Source of the DNA: Cymbidium sinense
Lineage: Eukaryota; Streptophyta; Magnoliopsida; Asparagales; Orchidaceae
DNA: 64,000 nucleotides
Direction of reading: 5' to 3'
NCBI GenBank assembly: GCA_021442155.1
Contig: CM038221.1
Span: forward strand, 151,271,601-151,335,600
Position numbers and translations under genes: made by a program. Positions within the stretch are counted from its first letter, which is position 1, and each line of letters opens with the position of its first letter. The notes beneath the pieces are model-generated. The model had not been told where the DNA came from. It ran no database searches and was given only the letters and a program-made list of their open reading frames with translations. This document shows positions 1-13,419 of the stretch, in pieces.

Positions 1-179
1 GAATGTGTTGCAGTTAAACAAAAGCAGAAGAGATTTCACTATGGTATTGGGAAATATCAAGAAGATTGACGCCGAAAGCAGATTGGAAAAACAACCTCAA
101 ATCCGTATGTGATGCATCCTTGAATCTATTCTCCAAACAGACCACATACAAACACACCCATATCATACCTCTTAAAATA

Positions 180-820
180 AATATGCCCATTTAATGAGAA
201 GACCCTAGAGGATGACTCTTTAAAGTAGAGCAATTTTTTCAGTATTATAACTCCTCAGAGGATCATAAATTTTTAATATCCTCAATATACATGGATGGAC
301 CTACTTTGATGGTATCTCAATGGGTAAATAAACAATGATTGTATTCTACAATTCAAAGAACAAATTATCAAAGATTTGGCCCTTCCCTCTAGAGATTTAA
401 GAGGAGAACTAGCTAAGCTTCCGACAAACCACATGCAACATTTTATAATGAATTTGAAGACCTAGCTAACCAAATTTAGACATTACATGAATTGCTACTG
501 CTTTGAATCATTAAAATTAAAAGGGAAGTAAGAGCCACAACCTTCTTCCTTACAGGCATTTCAATTAGCCAAGCTAATGGAAGAATGTCGATGAAGCAAT
601 GCATAGAAATAGCAGAAATTAGCACACTCGGTAAGTAAACAACAATATCGAGTGCTCCTACCCACTGTCGACCTCCCACAAATGCCACTCAACACATAAA
701 GAGCAAATATCAACTTGAATTTAACGACAACTCAAATAGAGCGAGGAAAAGAAGATTGCTTTGTTGTGATGAGAAGTACCATAAGAACATATCGTAAGTC
801 AAGTTATTTGCATTAATAGT
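180..820 (+). pseudogene. Degenerate Ty3/gypsy gag remnant
   Basis: Reading across frames on the plus strand gives a recognisable Ty3/gypsy capsid pattern. First comes DPRGW-like then KVEQFFQYYN at about 205-255. Next is an SSIYMDGP block at about 270-310, then an FKEQIIKDL segment and RGELAKL at about 340-425. QPSSLQAFQLAKLMEE follows at about 540-590. Near 745-820 there is a zinc-knuckle-like stretch with two cysteines, a histidine and 'KSRLFALI'-like residues. Several stop codons and frame changes show it is dead. In an intact element this protein forms the virus-like particle that packages retrotransposon RNA. The protease and polymerase that should follow are absent: by 1339 the sequence already looks like a 3' LTR. 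It resembles the CCHC gag of chromovirus-type or similar gypsy elements, not the gag in element 3. The family is confident, the lineage is not. Confidence 0.7.
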
Positions 821-1338
821 CAATGATGACCGGCAACATCAATCAACATGATAATCGGCGACAACAATGGGTACAAGAAGAAATATTAGCAACAAACTTC
901 ATGTATCAACCATTTAAGCTAAAGCATCTATCAAGTATACATAATTATTAGCCACTATATCAATATAGCTTAGTGTTTTAGATAACACATCCTTATAACT
1001 ACTCAATGATTACCAATAGCTATTCCACTAATATAGTATATGACAATTCATTACATACGACCTATCCAAGATGAGTCAGTTAGATTCCCATGCAACTACA
1101 ATATCTAGTGGTAATCCTTCTGAGATCATGAGCATGAGGCGAAACAAGTGCACAAGGGACACAATTTTAGTTCTTATTATAAAATGATCATTTGACAAAA
1201 GAATACTACTTCCAGACAATCAAATTGCTACTTTCATATTGAAAGGATTGCTATAAGTGAGGATCTTAAGATATGAATTGAGAATGAAAAGGTAGGTCTT
1301 AATGGTGATCTTGAGGGCAAGATGTTTGAGGAGGAGTA

Positions 1339-2370
1339 ATGATATGAATCCAAATCATCAATGGCCAAATTAAGAAAGATTTCAACGGTAAAATACAAAT
1401 TACGGCAAAATAATATAGAAAATCATTACAGTGACCTTTAGATGAGTACAGAAAGAAAATTATTACAACTATACTAAATTAGAGCACAAATATTTACAAT
1501 TAGATTGATAGACAAGATGTTGAGACGAATCAAGGATCACTAGAATGGTAACAAGCTACAACAACATTTTAAATCCTGCCAAAGTATCACCACAAAAGGA
1601 CATCACCACTGACTATAGATCCTTCTAGAAAATCCTGCAACAATTAGCAACAAGAGAACTTAGATCAGAACCCAGAATCAAGACCTCAAAGCGGTATACA
1701 TAAATAAAGTAAGCAGCAGTAGTGGTAAACTATCGATATAGAATTCATTACTTTATAAAGAAAGAGTAGCTAGTGGTTAGCAAGGAGTATAAATAGAGAT
1801 CAAAAGCCAAACAGAAAGGTAATCAAGAATTTCAGAAAGGAAACTTATCTTTCTTCAGCCTCCTTCTTCGTCTCTTCCTCCTGCATATCTTCCTCTTGGT
1901 TTTCCTCACCGGAAACTGCCGTGCTTCATGGAGAACCTAGATTCTCCTCAGACTCGCATCCCTCTTCCTCTTGGGAGCTCTTCGATTCGAGCAGTGAAAC
2001 AAAAAAAAACAAAACAAAAAGTATAAGGTTAGGTTATCTCAAAGCTTCATCCAACGGTAGAAGCAGCTCAAATCTGATCAAGGCGATTCAATCCGGAGAT
2101 CAAACCAGCGAAATCATCTAGAATCACTCATTCACAGAATCAAGAAGCTTTATCAAAGATCAAATCCAAGCGGTGCAATTTAATCAACGGTTTGAGGATC
2201 AATTCAAGAAGCACTCAATCCAAGTGATTAGATCCACGGTGAAAAAAAGCGAATCCAGCGGATCGAAAGCACCATAACTCTTCCCCATTATCGAACTCGG
2301 TGGGTTCCAATACTGGCGAGTCAACTATTAAAGAACTCGGCGAGGATCAGACCAAATGAAGGGTTCGTAT
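1339..2370 (+). repeat. Probable 3' LTR of the gypsy remnant
   Basis: A purine run (GAGGAGGAGTAA) at 1327-1338 is followed at once by TGATATGAATCC. This is the usual polypurine-tract-to-LTR junction of gypsy elements, and the preceding 'GGGCAAGATGTTTGAGGAGGAG' context is typical of the end of gypsy pol. A TATA-like GTATAAATAGAG lies at about 1787-1798, followed by a CT-rich leader. The right end is not defined; 2370 is a guess where the character changes. No second LTR is in the window, so this cannot be confirmed by pairing. Confidence 0.45.
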
Positions 2371-3319
2371 TAGATCACCTAGGAATTTCTACTACTTAAG
2401 CATATCACACTAATCGAACTATCTAGTTTCAAATCACCACATATAAATTCCGTTAGCCAAATCTAGTCTTCTAATTTTTTTCTCAATGAACCATACTCAT
2501 TAGGTCTGTTGCATAAGTAACCATATGTAATCTAGGCAGTGAACAAAACATAAGTTAGGATCTTCTTCAACTCACTTTGCTAACTAATTGAGTCCAACAT
2601 GATTAATTATATAAAGTTCATCTACAAAGCTTATTTTTTTTATATTTAAGTAAATTTAATGATAAAATTATACACACACATCAAGAGCTTGAACCTATCC
2701 TCTTTTGTTTAAAAGCTAAATCTAAAATAGATCTTGTAAATAAAAAAAATGTACATTAGGTGCATTTATTATTGAGTTTAATAAGCCAAACAATAGCAAG
2801 CGGCCTGATAGATGACCTTAAATTGCATGGCTAATTTTTTAATCAATAAACTTTTGAGATTTTCTTGCTATACCGTCTATGAACTACAACAAAGCTTAAA
2901 AAAACTTGTATCCCTATTTTTTTTGAGTAAATCGAATGTTTAAAGTGTATATATGCCTAAAAAAATCATTTTACCGTGTTTGATGAGTATATTGACTTAC
3001 TTGTGTTAAAAATTTTTATGCAACATAGAAAAACTCTGTAAATATATAAATATGTCAAATGAATATATACAAGTCAACCAAAGGATTAACACTTAATAAA
3101 ATCCTCTATCTTTCTCGTCTCCCTCACCTTTTCATCCCTAAGAATTTTTTATCTTTACAAACCTATACGTTCTTAATCTTTTGTGATTCCGTTGTTCAAG
3201 AATGGCTAGCTACCTATGTCATCAAGATGTAAAAAAGAACACCACCCCATCTTTCCCACACTAGATAGATTCTCAATTATTGAAGAGAGAGAAAGAGTGA
3301 GAAATTACCTTTCGCAAGC
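2371..3319. other. AT-rich upstream region of the zinc-finger gene
   Basis: No coding potential or repeat match within the window was seen. It holds AT-rich spacer and presumably the promoter of the zinc-finger gene that starts at 3512. A short GA-rich stretch (GAGAGAGAAAGAG) lies at about 3284-3297, just before the TATA box. Confidence 0.5.
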
Positions 3320-3327
3320 TATAAAAA
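3320..3327 (+). promoter_or_regulatory. TATA box of the RanBP2-type zinc-finger gene
   Basis: TATAAAAA sits about 190 bp upstream of the ATG at 3512, in a C/A-rich setting normal for plant core promoters. Transcription would be expected to start near 3350. Confidence 0.6.
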
Positions 3328-3511
3328 CCCACCAAAATTCCAGCATTTCTTCTACACCTCAAACTCACCGAGCCTTCCTCACATACTTTCCTTGATCACA
3401 CAGTGCCACACCTCTCAGTTTTTCGAACAAATTGGAGCCACTTTTTTTCTTAAAATTATTACTTTTGATACTTCTGATAGTTATATTATAGATATATCGG
3501 GTGTCGCGAAG

Positions 3512-5103
3512 ATGAACAGGAAGGCAGGAGACTGGAACTGCAGGTCATGCCAGCATCTCAACTTCAGTCGCCGGGACTCATGCCAACGTTGCGGTAACCC
3601 AAGGCTTGGTGACGGAGAATTCGCCGGCGGCCTCATCGACGGAGCTCGGCCGCCGGGAGTGGTCGACGTGAAGCCTGGAGACTGGTATTGTGCATGCGGA
3701 GTTCACAATTTTGCGAGCAGGGCCAGCTGCTTCAAGTGTGGGGGCTTCAAGGATGGAGGGGTCACCATTGGAGCAGGAACTCAAGTTTTTAGCTATGGAA
3801 GTGTCCTTCCAGGTTGGAAATCCGGTGACTGGATTTGCACCAGGTTAGTGAATTTTCTTTTTATTTAATTTCTGCATGCATGAAGCATGCAGTATGAAGA
3901 AAAATAACATCTATATGTTACTCATTGCATATAAACCTAGCTAGCTTACATGCATGAATCCATATAAATATACTTTTTTATATTATGGCATGTTTTCCTT
4001 TGAATAAGGGGCCAGTAACGGTCTGAACTAGAGAAGATTCTTAATTCCCTTATTTAAGATCAGTTTGATTTCATTTGAATCTATTTTATGGAGTTAAATT
4101 TAATTATAAGTTAGTTTAGTATGACCTACATTTGAGCCAACAATTAGTTCACAATTTGATTTTTTTTTCATTATTATTTAATTTTTTACTTTACTTGATA
4201 TATATTAGCATTTTTATTTATGATCATACTTTACAAGTACATACACGTTTATGAAGCTACATTTTCATTAATTGATATAGACCAGATTAATTATTTAATT
4301 CAATTTTTCATTATAAACAATAGCTTATATTTATCGCCATCAATTAACACATTAATTAATATGAATAAAATAACACAAACAAGACACCTACTACTATATA
4401 TATTTTCCTAATATTAATTTTTAGAGAGAGTATTATATCGGGTTTGGATATAACTCTACATCAAATTGATAAAATATAAATATGATATTGCTATCTGTGA
4501 TTCTTTATATATTATTTATAAAATATTATGTATTATTATGTATTAATGTAATATTACCTATAAAGTAATGCACATTAATACATAATATTCATAATTAATA
4601 TACATCATTTTACAACTAATGTATAACAGAAATTTATTAGTTGAGTGTCATATAAAATTATGTTATTGGACTCTCAACTGTAATAATTTTTTAATTTTTA
4701 TGTGCATCATTCACCTATTAATAATTTTTGCTCACTCGCTAAATGCGGCCTAACAAATTAATATACATATGTAAAAGGAAAAGAAAATGGTTTCACAGGA
4801 AAAATGTTAATTAAATAAACTTATAACTATACTTATGATATAAGCATTAACCAAAACCTAGTATCATTGGTTTCAGGTACGGGTGTAATGAACATAATTT
4901 TGCTAGCAGGTTGGAGTGCTATCGCTGCAATGCGCCGAGGGAATACAATGGTAAATATATACATAATTACTTATAGAATTCGTTCAACAAATTTAGAAAT
5001 TTAAACGTAAAATAAAAGATTATTATAAATAAAAAATTAGGAGCATTTGCATCCATACCACATAATTCTTATATATTTTAAATATCTAACCCCTAAAATT
5101 TGA

Positions 5104-5148
<45 letters not shown>

Positions 5149-5683
5149 CACTCAAATCTTTAGCTTCACATAAAAATACTATTATTATTATTATCTTTTT
5201 AAAAGTGAATATAATTTTTCATAAATATGTAAAATATTAGATATATAAATATCAAATTTTAAGTATTAGATATATAAATATATATAAAAAAGTATGAGAT
5301 ATGTGAGTAAATCTTTCAAAAAGTTATATCCATAAAAAATGAAGATGATGATCAACACATTACATAAATCTTGAAATAAATATATTAATTTTAAGATTCA
5401 TGTTTAAAAATTTGATCATAAAATTCTTTAATAATTATATTAATTATTATATAAATGTTTATATTAAAATATTGTGATAAAAATGAACTATCTAACATTT
5501 TTAAATTTATATCACTTCCATTAATATTAATAAAATTATAATATAAAATACTAATGAATTTAATTTATTAAAGTGATTTTTTTTTTTTTTTTGAATGTTG
5601 GCTTCTTAGTAATATTTTTTGTGCTGCGTGAACATGACAAGCTCTTTCGGTGCATATGTACTTATAATATGACAGGTATGTAG
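3512..5683 (+). CDS. RanBP2-type zinc-finger protein, three fingers (3 exons)
   Basis: Coding exons are 3512-3843, 4877-4950 and 5676-5683, with GT-AG introns of 1033 and 725 bp; the product is 137 residues. The ATG at 3512 is chosen because the open frame upstream has no ATG (only TTG) and conservation starts at MNRKAGDWNC. There are three RanBP2/NZF fingers, each GDW-x-C...C...NF or NFAS...C-x2-C: residues about 5-30, 52-76, and 105-131. The third is split by intron 1 within an Arg codon (AG|G). This matches the small plant 'RanBP2/NZF zinc-finger-like' family. Such fingers bind single-stranded RNA or ubiquitin, and the NF-type spacing here is more like the RNA-binding ones; that is inference. 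The last exon supplies only Gly-Met-stop. No frame breaks are seen, so this is the best candidate for a working gene in the window. Confidence 0.9.
5110..5147. repeat. (AT)n microsatellite in intron 2 of the zinc-finger gene
   Basis: About 19 uninterrupted AT dinucleotides inside intron 2 of the zinc-finger gene. Confidence 0.95.
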
Positions 5684-5915
5684 CTGTGAGACAAAGTTTC
5701 AGCATTATAATGGAAGAAATATAATGAGAGATATTATGATATGATTTTTCTTTTTTTCTTTTTTTTAATTTTGTTCCTTTGGATCTTAAGTTGTAATTGC
5801 TACATTAACCTCCTCGAGAGGGTATTGTTGTCCTGTATGGTGTTTCTATGTTCCTCGTGAGGCTGTTCATGCCCACTGCAGCTTATAATAATAAATAATA
5901 AATAAATAAAAAGCT
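5684..5915 (+). other. Probable 3' UTR and polyadenylation region of the zinc-finger gene
   Basis: After the stop at 5681-5683 the sequence is T-rich, then carries several overlapping AATAAA-like motifs at about 5886-5912 (AATAATAAATAATAAATAAA). These can serve as the plant near-upstream poly(A) element. The mRNA end itself cannot be placed. Confidence 0.45.
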
Positions 5916-5999
5916 TATGCTTGGGTATTAATGAGAAGTTAATTATCTTGCAATTGTTGGCTTATTAGATGTATTTTTGGCTCAATTGATTGCTTTAAG

Positions 6000-7611
<1,612 letters not shown>

Positions 7612-7616
7612 AGTAT

Positions 7617-8604
7617 TGCTGTGTACTAGAAAATTAGTTGTGTTAGAGTAAAGTTTATGGCTTTATTGTCATACGATATTTGAAGAATTAATGATAAAAC
7701 TCTAGAATTTTACGTGGAAAAACCGAAAAGAGGAAAAAAACCGGGCTGGCTAGTAAAATCTTTCTATGTATCTATTTGTACAAAATTTTCCCAATCGAGA
7801 TTCTGAAATTGTATATGAGAAGAACTAAATCGAGAATCAGACAACAACTATATATAATCGTTCAGTTATGATTGCTAGTAGATGATGGTGAGCAATGAGG
7901 TCGGTGGCCCGGCGATGAAAGTCGTCGTGATGGTGGCCGGAGTGGTCAGTGATAATTGGTGGTAATGATAGTAATGTCAGCGGCGGTGGCCGGCATCGGT
8001 GGTCATGATGATGGCCGCGCAATGGTTGGCTGATGGTTGGCGGAGGCGAGTGTCAGCGCAAATACGGCAGCGATGGCAACGATAATAGCGTCGGTAGTCA
8101 GATTGGCGGTGGCGGTGATGGAAGCGCGGCGGTGGTTAACCGAATAGGGGTGGTCGGCGATCGTCAGTGGTGCCGATGTGCTTGGAGGATTTTCAAGCTT
8201 TAGAGCTCTCTCCTCTCTCTTGCTTGGCCTCCCTCTCATATGAAGAATGAGGGGCTATTTTTAGATTGAAGAAGTGGCGTCTCTGTAAATACATGCAAAA
8301 CCCGTACCACTGCACTCCATCGGACGACTCAAAATGATTCCTTTGATCATTTGATGTATTTTAAGTATTTGAATGCTCAAATGAAGTTAGAATTATGAGA
8401 TCTTGGGCTTGTTAGATCCGGCTCGTCGAGACGCTCGATTTGACTATAAATACTCCATGTTTAAGAGCTATTTAAAAATTTAATTGATATCCCAAAGTTT
8501 CCAATGATATTTTAAGTGCTTGATCTCGACTAGTTTCAACTAAGGATCAACTTGCTTTTGACATCAAGATTCGTGCTTCTAGTAGTATTTTAAATGTCAT
8601 ATCA
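7617..8604 (-). repeat. LTR element 1, 3' LTR
   Basis: Aligns with 11724-12731 along its length. Shared stretches include CTAGAAAATTAGTTG at the left and CATCAAGATTCGTGCTTC at the right. Related copies are at 21902-22668 and 26374-27055. Confidence 0.88.
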
Positions 8605-8622
8605 GTTGCCCCCCTATTTTTG
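8605..8622 (-). other. Polypurine tract of LTR element 1
   Basis: On the minus strand AAAAATAGGGGGGCAAC directly precedes the LTR start TGATATGAC. This is the plus-strand priming site for reverse transcription and fixes the element's orientation. Confidence 0.75.
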
Positions 8623-8760
8623 GATGACATTATCTCAATCATCCAAAAATATATATATATATGTCAAATACTTGAAAATAACAAATTCTTCAATGAAATT
8701 TGCGGGTCATTAATCATACATTTTGAGAGAACAGATCTTCATGTAAGCGCAAGATTATGA

Positions 8761-9340
8761 TCACGAAAGCGGGTGTAGGGCCTCGGATATGTGCGGGTAT
8801 CTGGTAAAGATTTGAGTTATGGACCCATTCCATTTATTCTGGCTTGCGAAGGCATGCGCGTGGGCGTGGGGAGCACTTCCTATAAGCGCGGCAGGCGCTA
8901 GCGTCGCATGCGTGGCGCCTGGTAATGGTGGCGACCAGCGGCCATGCAATGGCCAGCGGGTTAGCGGCTGGCCTTGAGTTGGGTCAGCGTGAGAGGGTCG
9001 TGCGGAATGGCAGAAATGGGTCGGGGTGCGGGCCTCGGGCGAGTGGGTAGTCGAACGAGAGGAAGCAGTGGACCCCAATTCAGCGGACAGCGCAAAGTGG
9101 CGATCCTTGAGTGTATGGCCATTACACAGCGGTCCTTGATGGCGGCAGACCCATGAGCTTTTGTCCATTTTACTGTTTCACCCATTTTGGGTGGTTTTCA
9201 GTGGGTTTTTGCGATTTTATTTTTTTTGAATTTTTACCTTTTTGTCCCTATAAAGGGGTCTATAAAAACTCCCCTAGGGCCAAGGGAGAAGGCACACTCC
9301 TTATATGCTCAAGTGTTCCTCTTCTTCTTAAGAGGAGGTC
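8761..9340. other. GC-rich interior of LTR element 1
   Basis: Non-coding GC-rich sequence. It carries a TATA-like CTATAAAGGGG / CTATAAAAAC pair at about 9248-9268, matched in inverted form by TTTATAGACCC at about 33612-33622 in element 2, so it is a family feature. Open frames of up to 135 codons here look like products of GC composition; no conserved protein pattern was seen. Confidence 0.5.
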
Positions 9341-10030
9341 GTTCGGAGGCGATTAAGGCCCGTAGTTCATACAACAAGGCTCCGATTTTCCCTCGAAAGA
9401 GGTGTCAACTGCCCTTGTCAGACCGATCGGGTTCAAAGGCGATCAAGGCTCATAGTTCATAAGGCGAGGCTCCGATTTTCCTCGAAAGAGGCATCAACTG
9501 CCCTTGTCGGACCGACCGGGTTCGGAGGCGATCAAGGCCCGTAGTTCATCTGAGAGCTTGATTTTCTCTCAAAGCCTTGTCGAACCGGCGGGTCAGAGCG
9601 ATCAAGGCCCGTAGTTCATACGGCAAGACTCCAGTTTTCCCTCGAAAGAGGCGTTAACTGACCTTGTCGAACTGACCGGGTTGGGAGGCGATCAAGGCCC
9701 ATAGTTCATAAGGCAAGGCTCTGGTTTTCCCTCAAAAGAGGCGTCAACTGCCCTTGTCGGACCGACCGAGTTTAGAGGCGATCAATGATGATAGTTCATA
9801 CGGCAAGGCTCCGGTTTCCATCGAAAGAGGCATCAACTGCCCTTGTTAGATCGATCGGGTTTGGAGGCGATCAAGGCCCATAGTTCATACGGCAAGGCTC
9901 CAGTTTTCCCTCAAAAGCATCAAGCGCATCCGGACCGGCCCCGGTTCGGGCGATCAGTCTGCGGTTCAGCTCCGATTTCCCTGAAAGCAGTGTCACCGCT
10001 TGTCGGACCGGCCGGGTTGGGCGATCAATA
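9340..10030. repeat. Tandem array, about 90-bp unit, about 7 copies
   Basis: Units contain GATCAAGGCCCGTAGTTCAT, then CGGCAAGGCTCC, CCCTCGAAAGAGG and GACCGACCGGGTT. Copies begin near 9350, 9438, 9528, 9599, 9690, 9779 and 9869, with a broken one near 9951. The same unit recurs at 23125-23470 in element 3. Confidence 0.9.
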
Positions 10031-10560
10031 GCGGTGGTGAGCGGCGACAGCGGCAGCGTCAGCGATGATGGCATGTGGCGGTGCCAATGATCGATGGTAG
10101 TGGTGGCAGCGGCGATGGCAACAGTATCAGCGGCCAGCGAGCAGCGATGTAGTCAACAGCGTTAACCGGCATAGTGATAATGCAAACGATAATGTCAGCG
10201 TGTAGCAGCGAATTAGTTAATGGAAACAGTGGTAGCAGCGGCCAATATGCGAAGTAAATCAATTGCCAGCGTCGATGTCAGCGAGATATGCGATAATCAT
10301 GATAACCAATGATAGCCCGATGCGTCATAGTGGCAGCAGTAATAACCGCATCAGAGCAATGGCAATATCGCGTGTTAGCGGCAACGAGGTGGTCAGCAAG
10401 CGCAATGGCAACGTAGTCAGCAGTGATGCAGCGTCAGTAGTTAAGCGGATGACGGCAACGATAATTAATGTCAGCGGAGATAATGGCATGGTCGCGATAG
10501 TGGCCGGCAGCGATGTCAGCGATAATGGTCGGCAGTGGACCGGCGATCGCGATGGCCGGC
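10030..10560. repeat. GC-rich low-complexity AGCG/GGCA region
   Basis: Dense GTCAGCG, GGCAGC and GGCAACG words with no fixed period. A related inverted-strand region lies in element 2 at about 32550-33250. Open frames here have biased composition and are not thought to be genes. Confidence 0.7.
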
Positions 10561-10739
10561 GGCAGTCACAGAGTTCTACTTCTTCTTGTATGAAATTGTA
10601 TTTCTTGAAACTTCAATGGATGGTTCAACAATTGATAACTGCCAAGATGGCAGGAAAGCGTTAATTAGGAACCGTAATTCAAGAAACTCAAAAAGTCTGA
10701 TAGATAATTTTAAAGTATTATTCTCTATGATGTTACTTG

Positions 10740-11350
10740 ATGTCGTTAACTTGCATGTGAGGGGTAGAATCGAATCCGCTGAGGATTTTGACCCATCAGG
10801 TTGTTTGTCAAAGTGTTGATACTGCATAGAAGAGGTCGAATTGAATCTCGAGAATTTTTGACCCATCAAGGTTGTTGTTTGTCAGTGTTGCGATGGCATT
10901 AACATGGAAGAGGTCTAATCGAATCCGCTGAGGATTTTTGACCTATATGAGGTTGTCTATCAGAGTGTTACTCAAGGACGTTAACCTGTATGGAAGAGAT
11001 TGAATTGGATCCAATGAGAATTTTTGACCTATCCGAGGTTATTTGTCAGAGTGTTACCCGATGACATTAACCTGTATGGAAGAGGTCGAATTGAATCCGC
11101 TGAGCATTTTTGACCTATCCGAGATTTTTTGTGAGAGTGTTACCTGATGACGTTAACCTATATGGGAGAGGTCGAATTGAATTCGCTGATAATTTTTGAC
11201 ATATCCGAGGTTGTTTATCAGAGTATTACTCGATGACGTTAACCTGTATGGAAGAGGTCGAATTGAATCCGCTGAAGATTTTTGACCTACCCAAGGTTGT
11301 TTATTAGAGTGTTACCTGATGACGTTAACTTATATGGAAGAGGTCGAATT
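10740..11350. repeat. 85-bp minisatellite in element 1, about 7 units
   Basis: The unit includes GACCTATCCGAGGTTGTTTG, GTGTTACCCGATGACGTTAA and GGAAGAGGTCGAATTGAATC. Copies are spaced about 80-90 bp. The same unit occurs at 23770-24130 (element 3) and, inverted, at 29860-32550 (element 2). Confidence 0.92.
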
Positions 11351-11704
11351 GAAACATCCGTTTGTGGTTGTAGCCAAAGTTGCTTCTTAACCTTAGTCTT
11401 GTTTTTCCATGAGTATGATTGGAAAATCATAATTTGCAAAAACTATATCTCTTCTCAATATTGAAATATCCTCCAACTTTGACTTGTTTCTTGGGATGGT
11501 CGATTAGATGCTTAACATGTTAACATGGGCGTCTTACGAGATTAGAGTTGCCCCAGTTTTCAACAAAATCTAAAGGAACGAAGTTTGATGAATCTTCATT
11601 CTTCTTGTGCTCCTTAAAAGCTTGAAATGCTCCACCTTGATGGTGGTTTTGATCTTGTTGGGAAACTTAGTCCCCATACAAGATGAAATAATGGGAATCA
11701 GTTT

Positions 11705-11723
11705 CTCACAGATGGCGTCAAAC
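11705..11723 (-). other. Primer binding site of LTR element 1
   Basis: Read on the minus strand, GTTTGACGCCATCTGTGAG lies directly after the 5' LTR end (GCAACA). It resembles the TTTGGCGCCGTCTGTGGGAA site common in plant Ty3/gypsy elements, with two changed bases. Confidence 0.7.
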
Positions 11724-12731
11724 TGTTGCGTGCTAGAAAACTAGTTGGTTGAGTAAAAGTTTATGCCTTAGTTTTGTTGCGGTGTCCAGCACACACACAG
11801 ATATTTGAATAATTAATGATAAAATTCTAGAATTTTTACATGAAAAAATGTCAAAAAGAGGGAAAAAATCACGAGGCCTAGTCTAGTAAAAATCTTCCAC
11901 TATGTAACTATTTCAGAGTACAAAATTTTCCCGATGCGAGATTACAATTGTATATTAGAAGGGACAATGGAATAGAATCGACAATACTATATAGTCGCGT
12001 TGGGTTGTAGATTCTAGTAGATGATGGTGAACGATGGTTCGGCGGCGGATTAAGGTCATCGTGATGGTGACCGGCGAGGGTGGCCGGCGATGGTCGGCGG
12101 CGGTGACCGATGATAGTAGTCGGTGGCGTATGGTCAGCGATGATGACGACAATGGTTGGCAACGATGGTTGGCGACGCAAGGTGGTCAGCAATGATATGA
12201 CAACGGTAGTCGATGGTGCGGCAGCGTCGGTAGTCAGCGAGATCAATGATGGCGGCCCGGCGGCGTGGTTGGCAACGGGGTGGTCGGGCCAGTGGTGGCA
12301 TGATTGTGTTTGGAGGATTTTCAAGCTTTAGAGTTCTCTCTTCTTACTTGCTTGGCCTCTCTCATATGAAGAATAAGAGGCTATTTATAGATTGGAGGAG
12401 TGGCGTCTCTGTAAATATATGCAAAACCCGTACCACTCCACTCCATCGGACGGCTCAAAATGATTCCTTTGATCATTTGATGTATTTTAAGTATTTGAAT
12501 GCTCAAATGAGTCAGAATTATGAGATCTTGGGCTTGTTAGATCCGGCTCGTTGAGACGCTTGATTTGATTATAAATACTTCATATTTAAGAGCTATTTAG
12601 GGATTTAATTGATATCTCAAAATTTCTAATGATATTTACGTGATTGATCTCGACTAGTTTCAATTGAGGATCAACTTACTTTTGACATCAAGATTCGTGC
12701 TTCGACTAGTAGTATTTTAAGTGTCATATCA
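11724..12731 (-). repeat. LTR element 1, 5' LTR
   Basis: Partner of 7617-8604; begins TGTTGCGTGCTAG and ends GTGTCATATCA on the plus strand. TSD AGTAT follows at 12732. Confidence 0.88.
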
Positions 12732-12736
12732 AGTAT

Positions 12737-13419
12737 TAACTTATATTATTTAATTTATATTTTTACATCAAAATAATAAGTTCAGATTTCAAAATAATAG
12801 AAATTTTTGTTTTTGTTTTTAACTTGTCCATTTGAAATCACATAAACTTTTCCAATATTCAGTATATTAGCAAACGTATCAACAATATTATCGAACATTA
12901 TTGTATATATCTTTGTACCATTTTCATAAAACAAAAGAAGCCAATATAATTAAAGTAAATATTAAAATAATATTAGTTCTAAAGAGTATAATATTATTCA
13001 TCACTAACTAAATTGTTTATAATTATATGATAAAATTCAAGTCTATTTAATAAAAAAATTAATTACTTATAAATCTATCAAAGTAACTTTTTGAAATTTT
13101 CCCTAACCTGATTTGAAATTTTTTATATTTTCTTTTTCAATCACTAAAACTTTTATAGTCCAATAATGTTGATGTAATGATAAATTTGTTATCATAATTG
13201 ATGAATCCATAAATATTAACCTATCATAAAAATAAAATTGAAGTTAGTCATGTAAGCACATGCTTTAGAAATAAATAAAAAAAGTATAATGATATTTGGA
13301 TTAAAAAATTAATATAAAAATATTATATCAAGAAAGATTACAACTTCTTTGTATGCCTTAAAATTATTGAGAAAATATCAGTATATCTTTGTATATGTTA
13401 TTACTTGTATAATGACTTT
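12737..13419. other. AT-rich sequence between LTR element 1 and the Helitron genes
   Basis: No gene seen. Since the Helitron coding region reads leftward and ends near 13420, this is probably its 3' side, but no CTRR terminus with a hairpin could be fixed. Confidence 0.4.

Larger units (their letters stand above)
7617..12731 (-). mobile_element. LTR element 1: non-autonomous Tat-like Ty3/gypsy element, complete ends
   Basis: Two long terminal repeats (7617-8604 and 11724-12731) flank a 3.1-kb interior. The 5-bp target duplication AGTAT is present at 7612-7616 and 12732-12736. On the minus strand the LTRs run TGATATGACA...GCAACA. The 5' LTR is followed by a primer-site-like GTTTGACGCCATCTGTG, and the 3' LTR is preceded by AAAATAGGGGGGCAAC, a polypurine tract, so the orientation is minus. 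No gag, protease, RT or integrase pattern is visible inside. The interior holds a 90-bp array (9340-10030), a GC-rich low-complexity part (10030-10560) and an 85-bp array (10740-11350). It must rely on proteins of a relative. The LTRs differ mostly by transitions, so the insertion is not recent. Confidence 0.88.

Noticed and set aside
3392..3511. N-terminal extension of the zinc-finger protein
   Set aside because: The upstream open frame has no ATG (it would start at TTG), and it is T-rich and unlike family members; the ATG at 3512 fits.
8761..9168. 135-codon minus-strand open frame in element 1
   Set aside because: It lies in a GC-rich non-coding part of an LTR element, where several frames are open at once; there is no conserved motif and the composition is Pro/Ala/His-rich.
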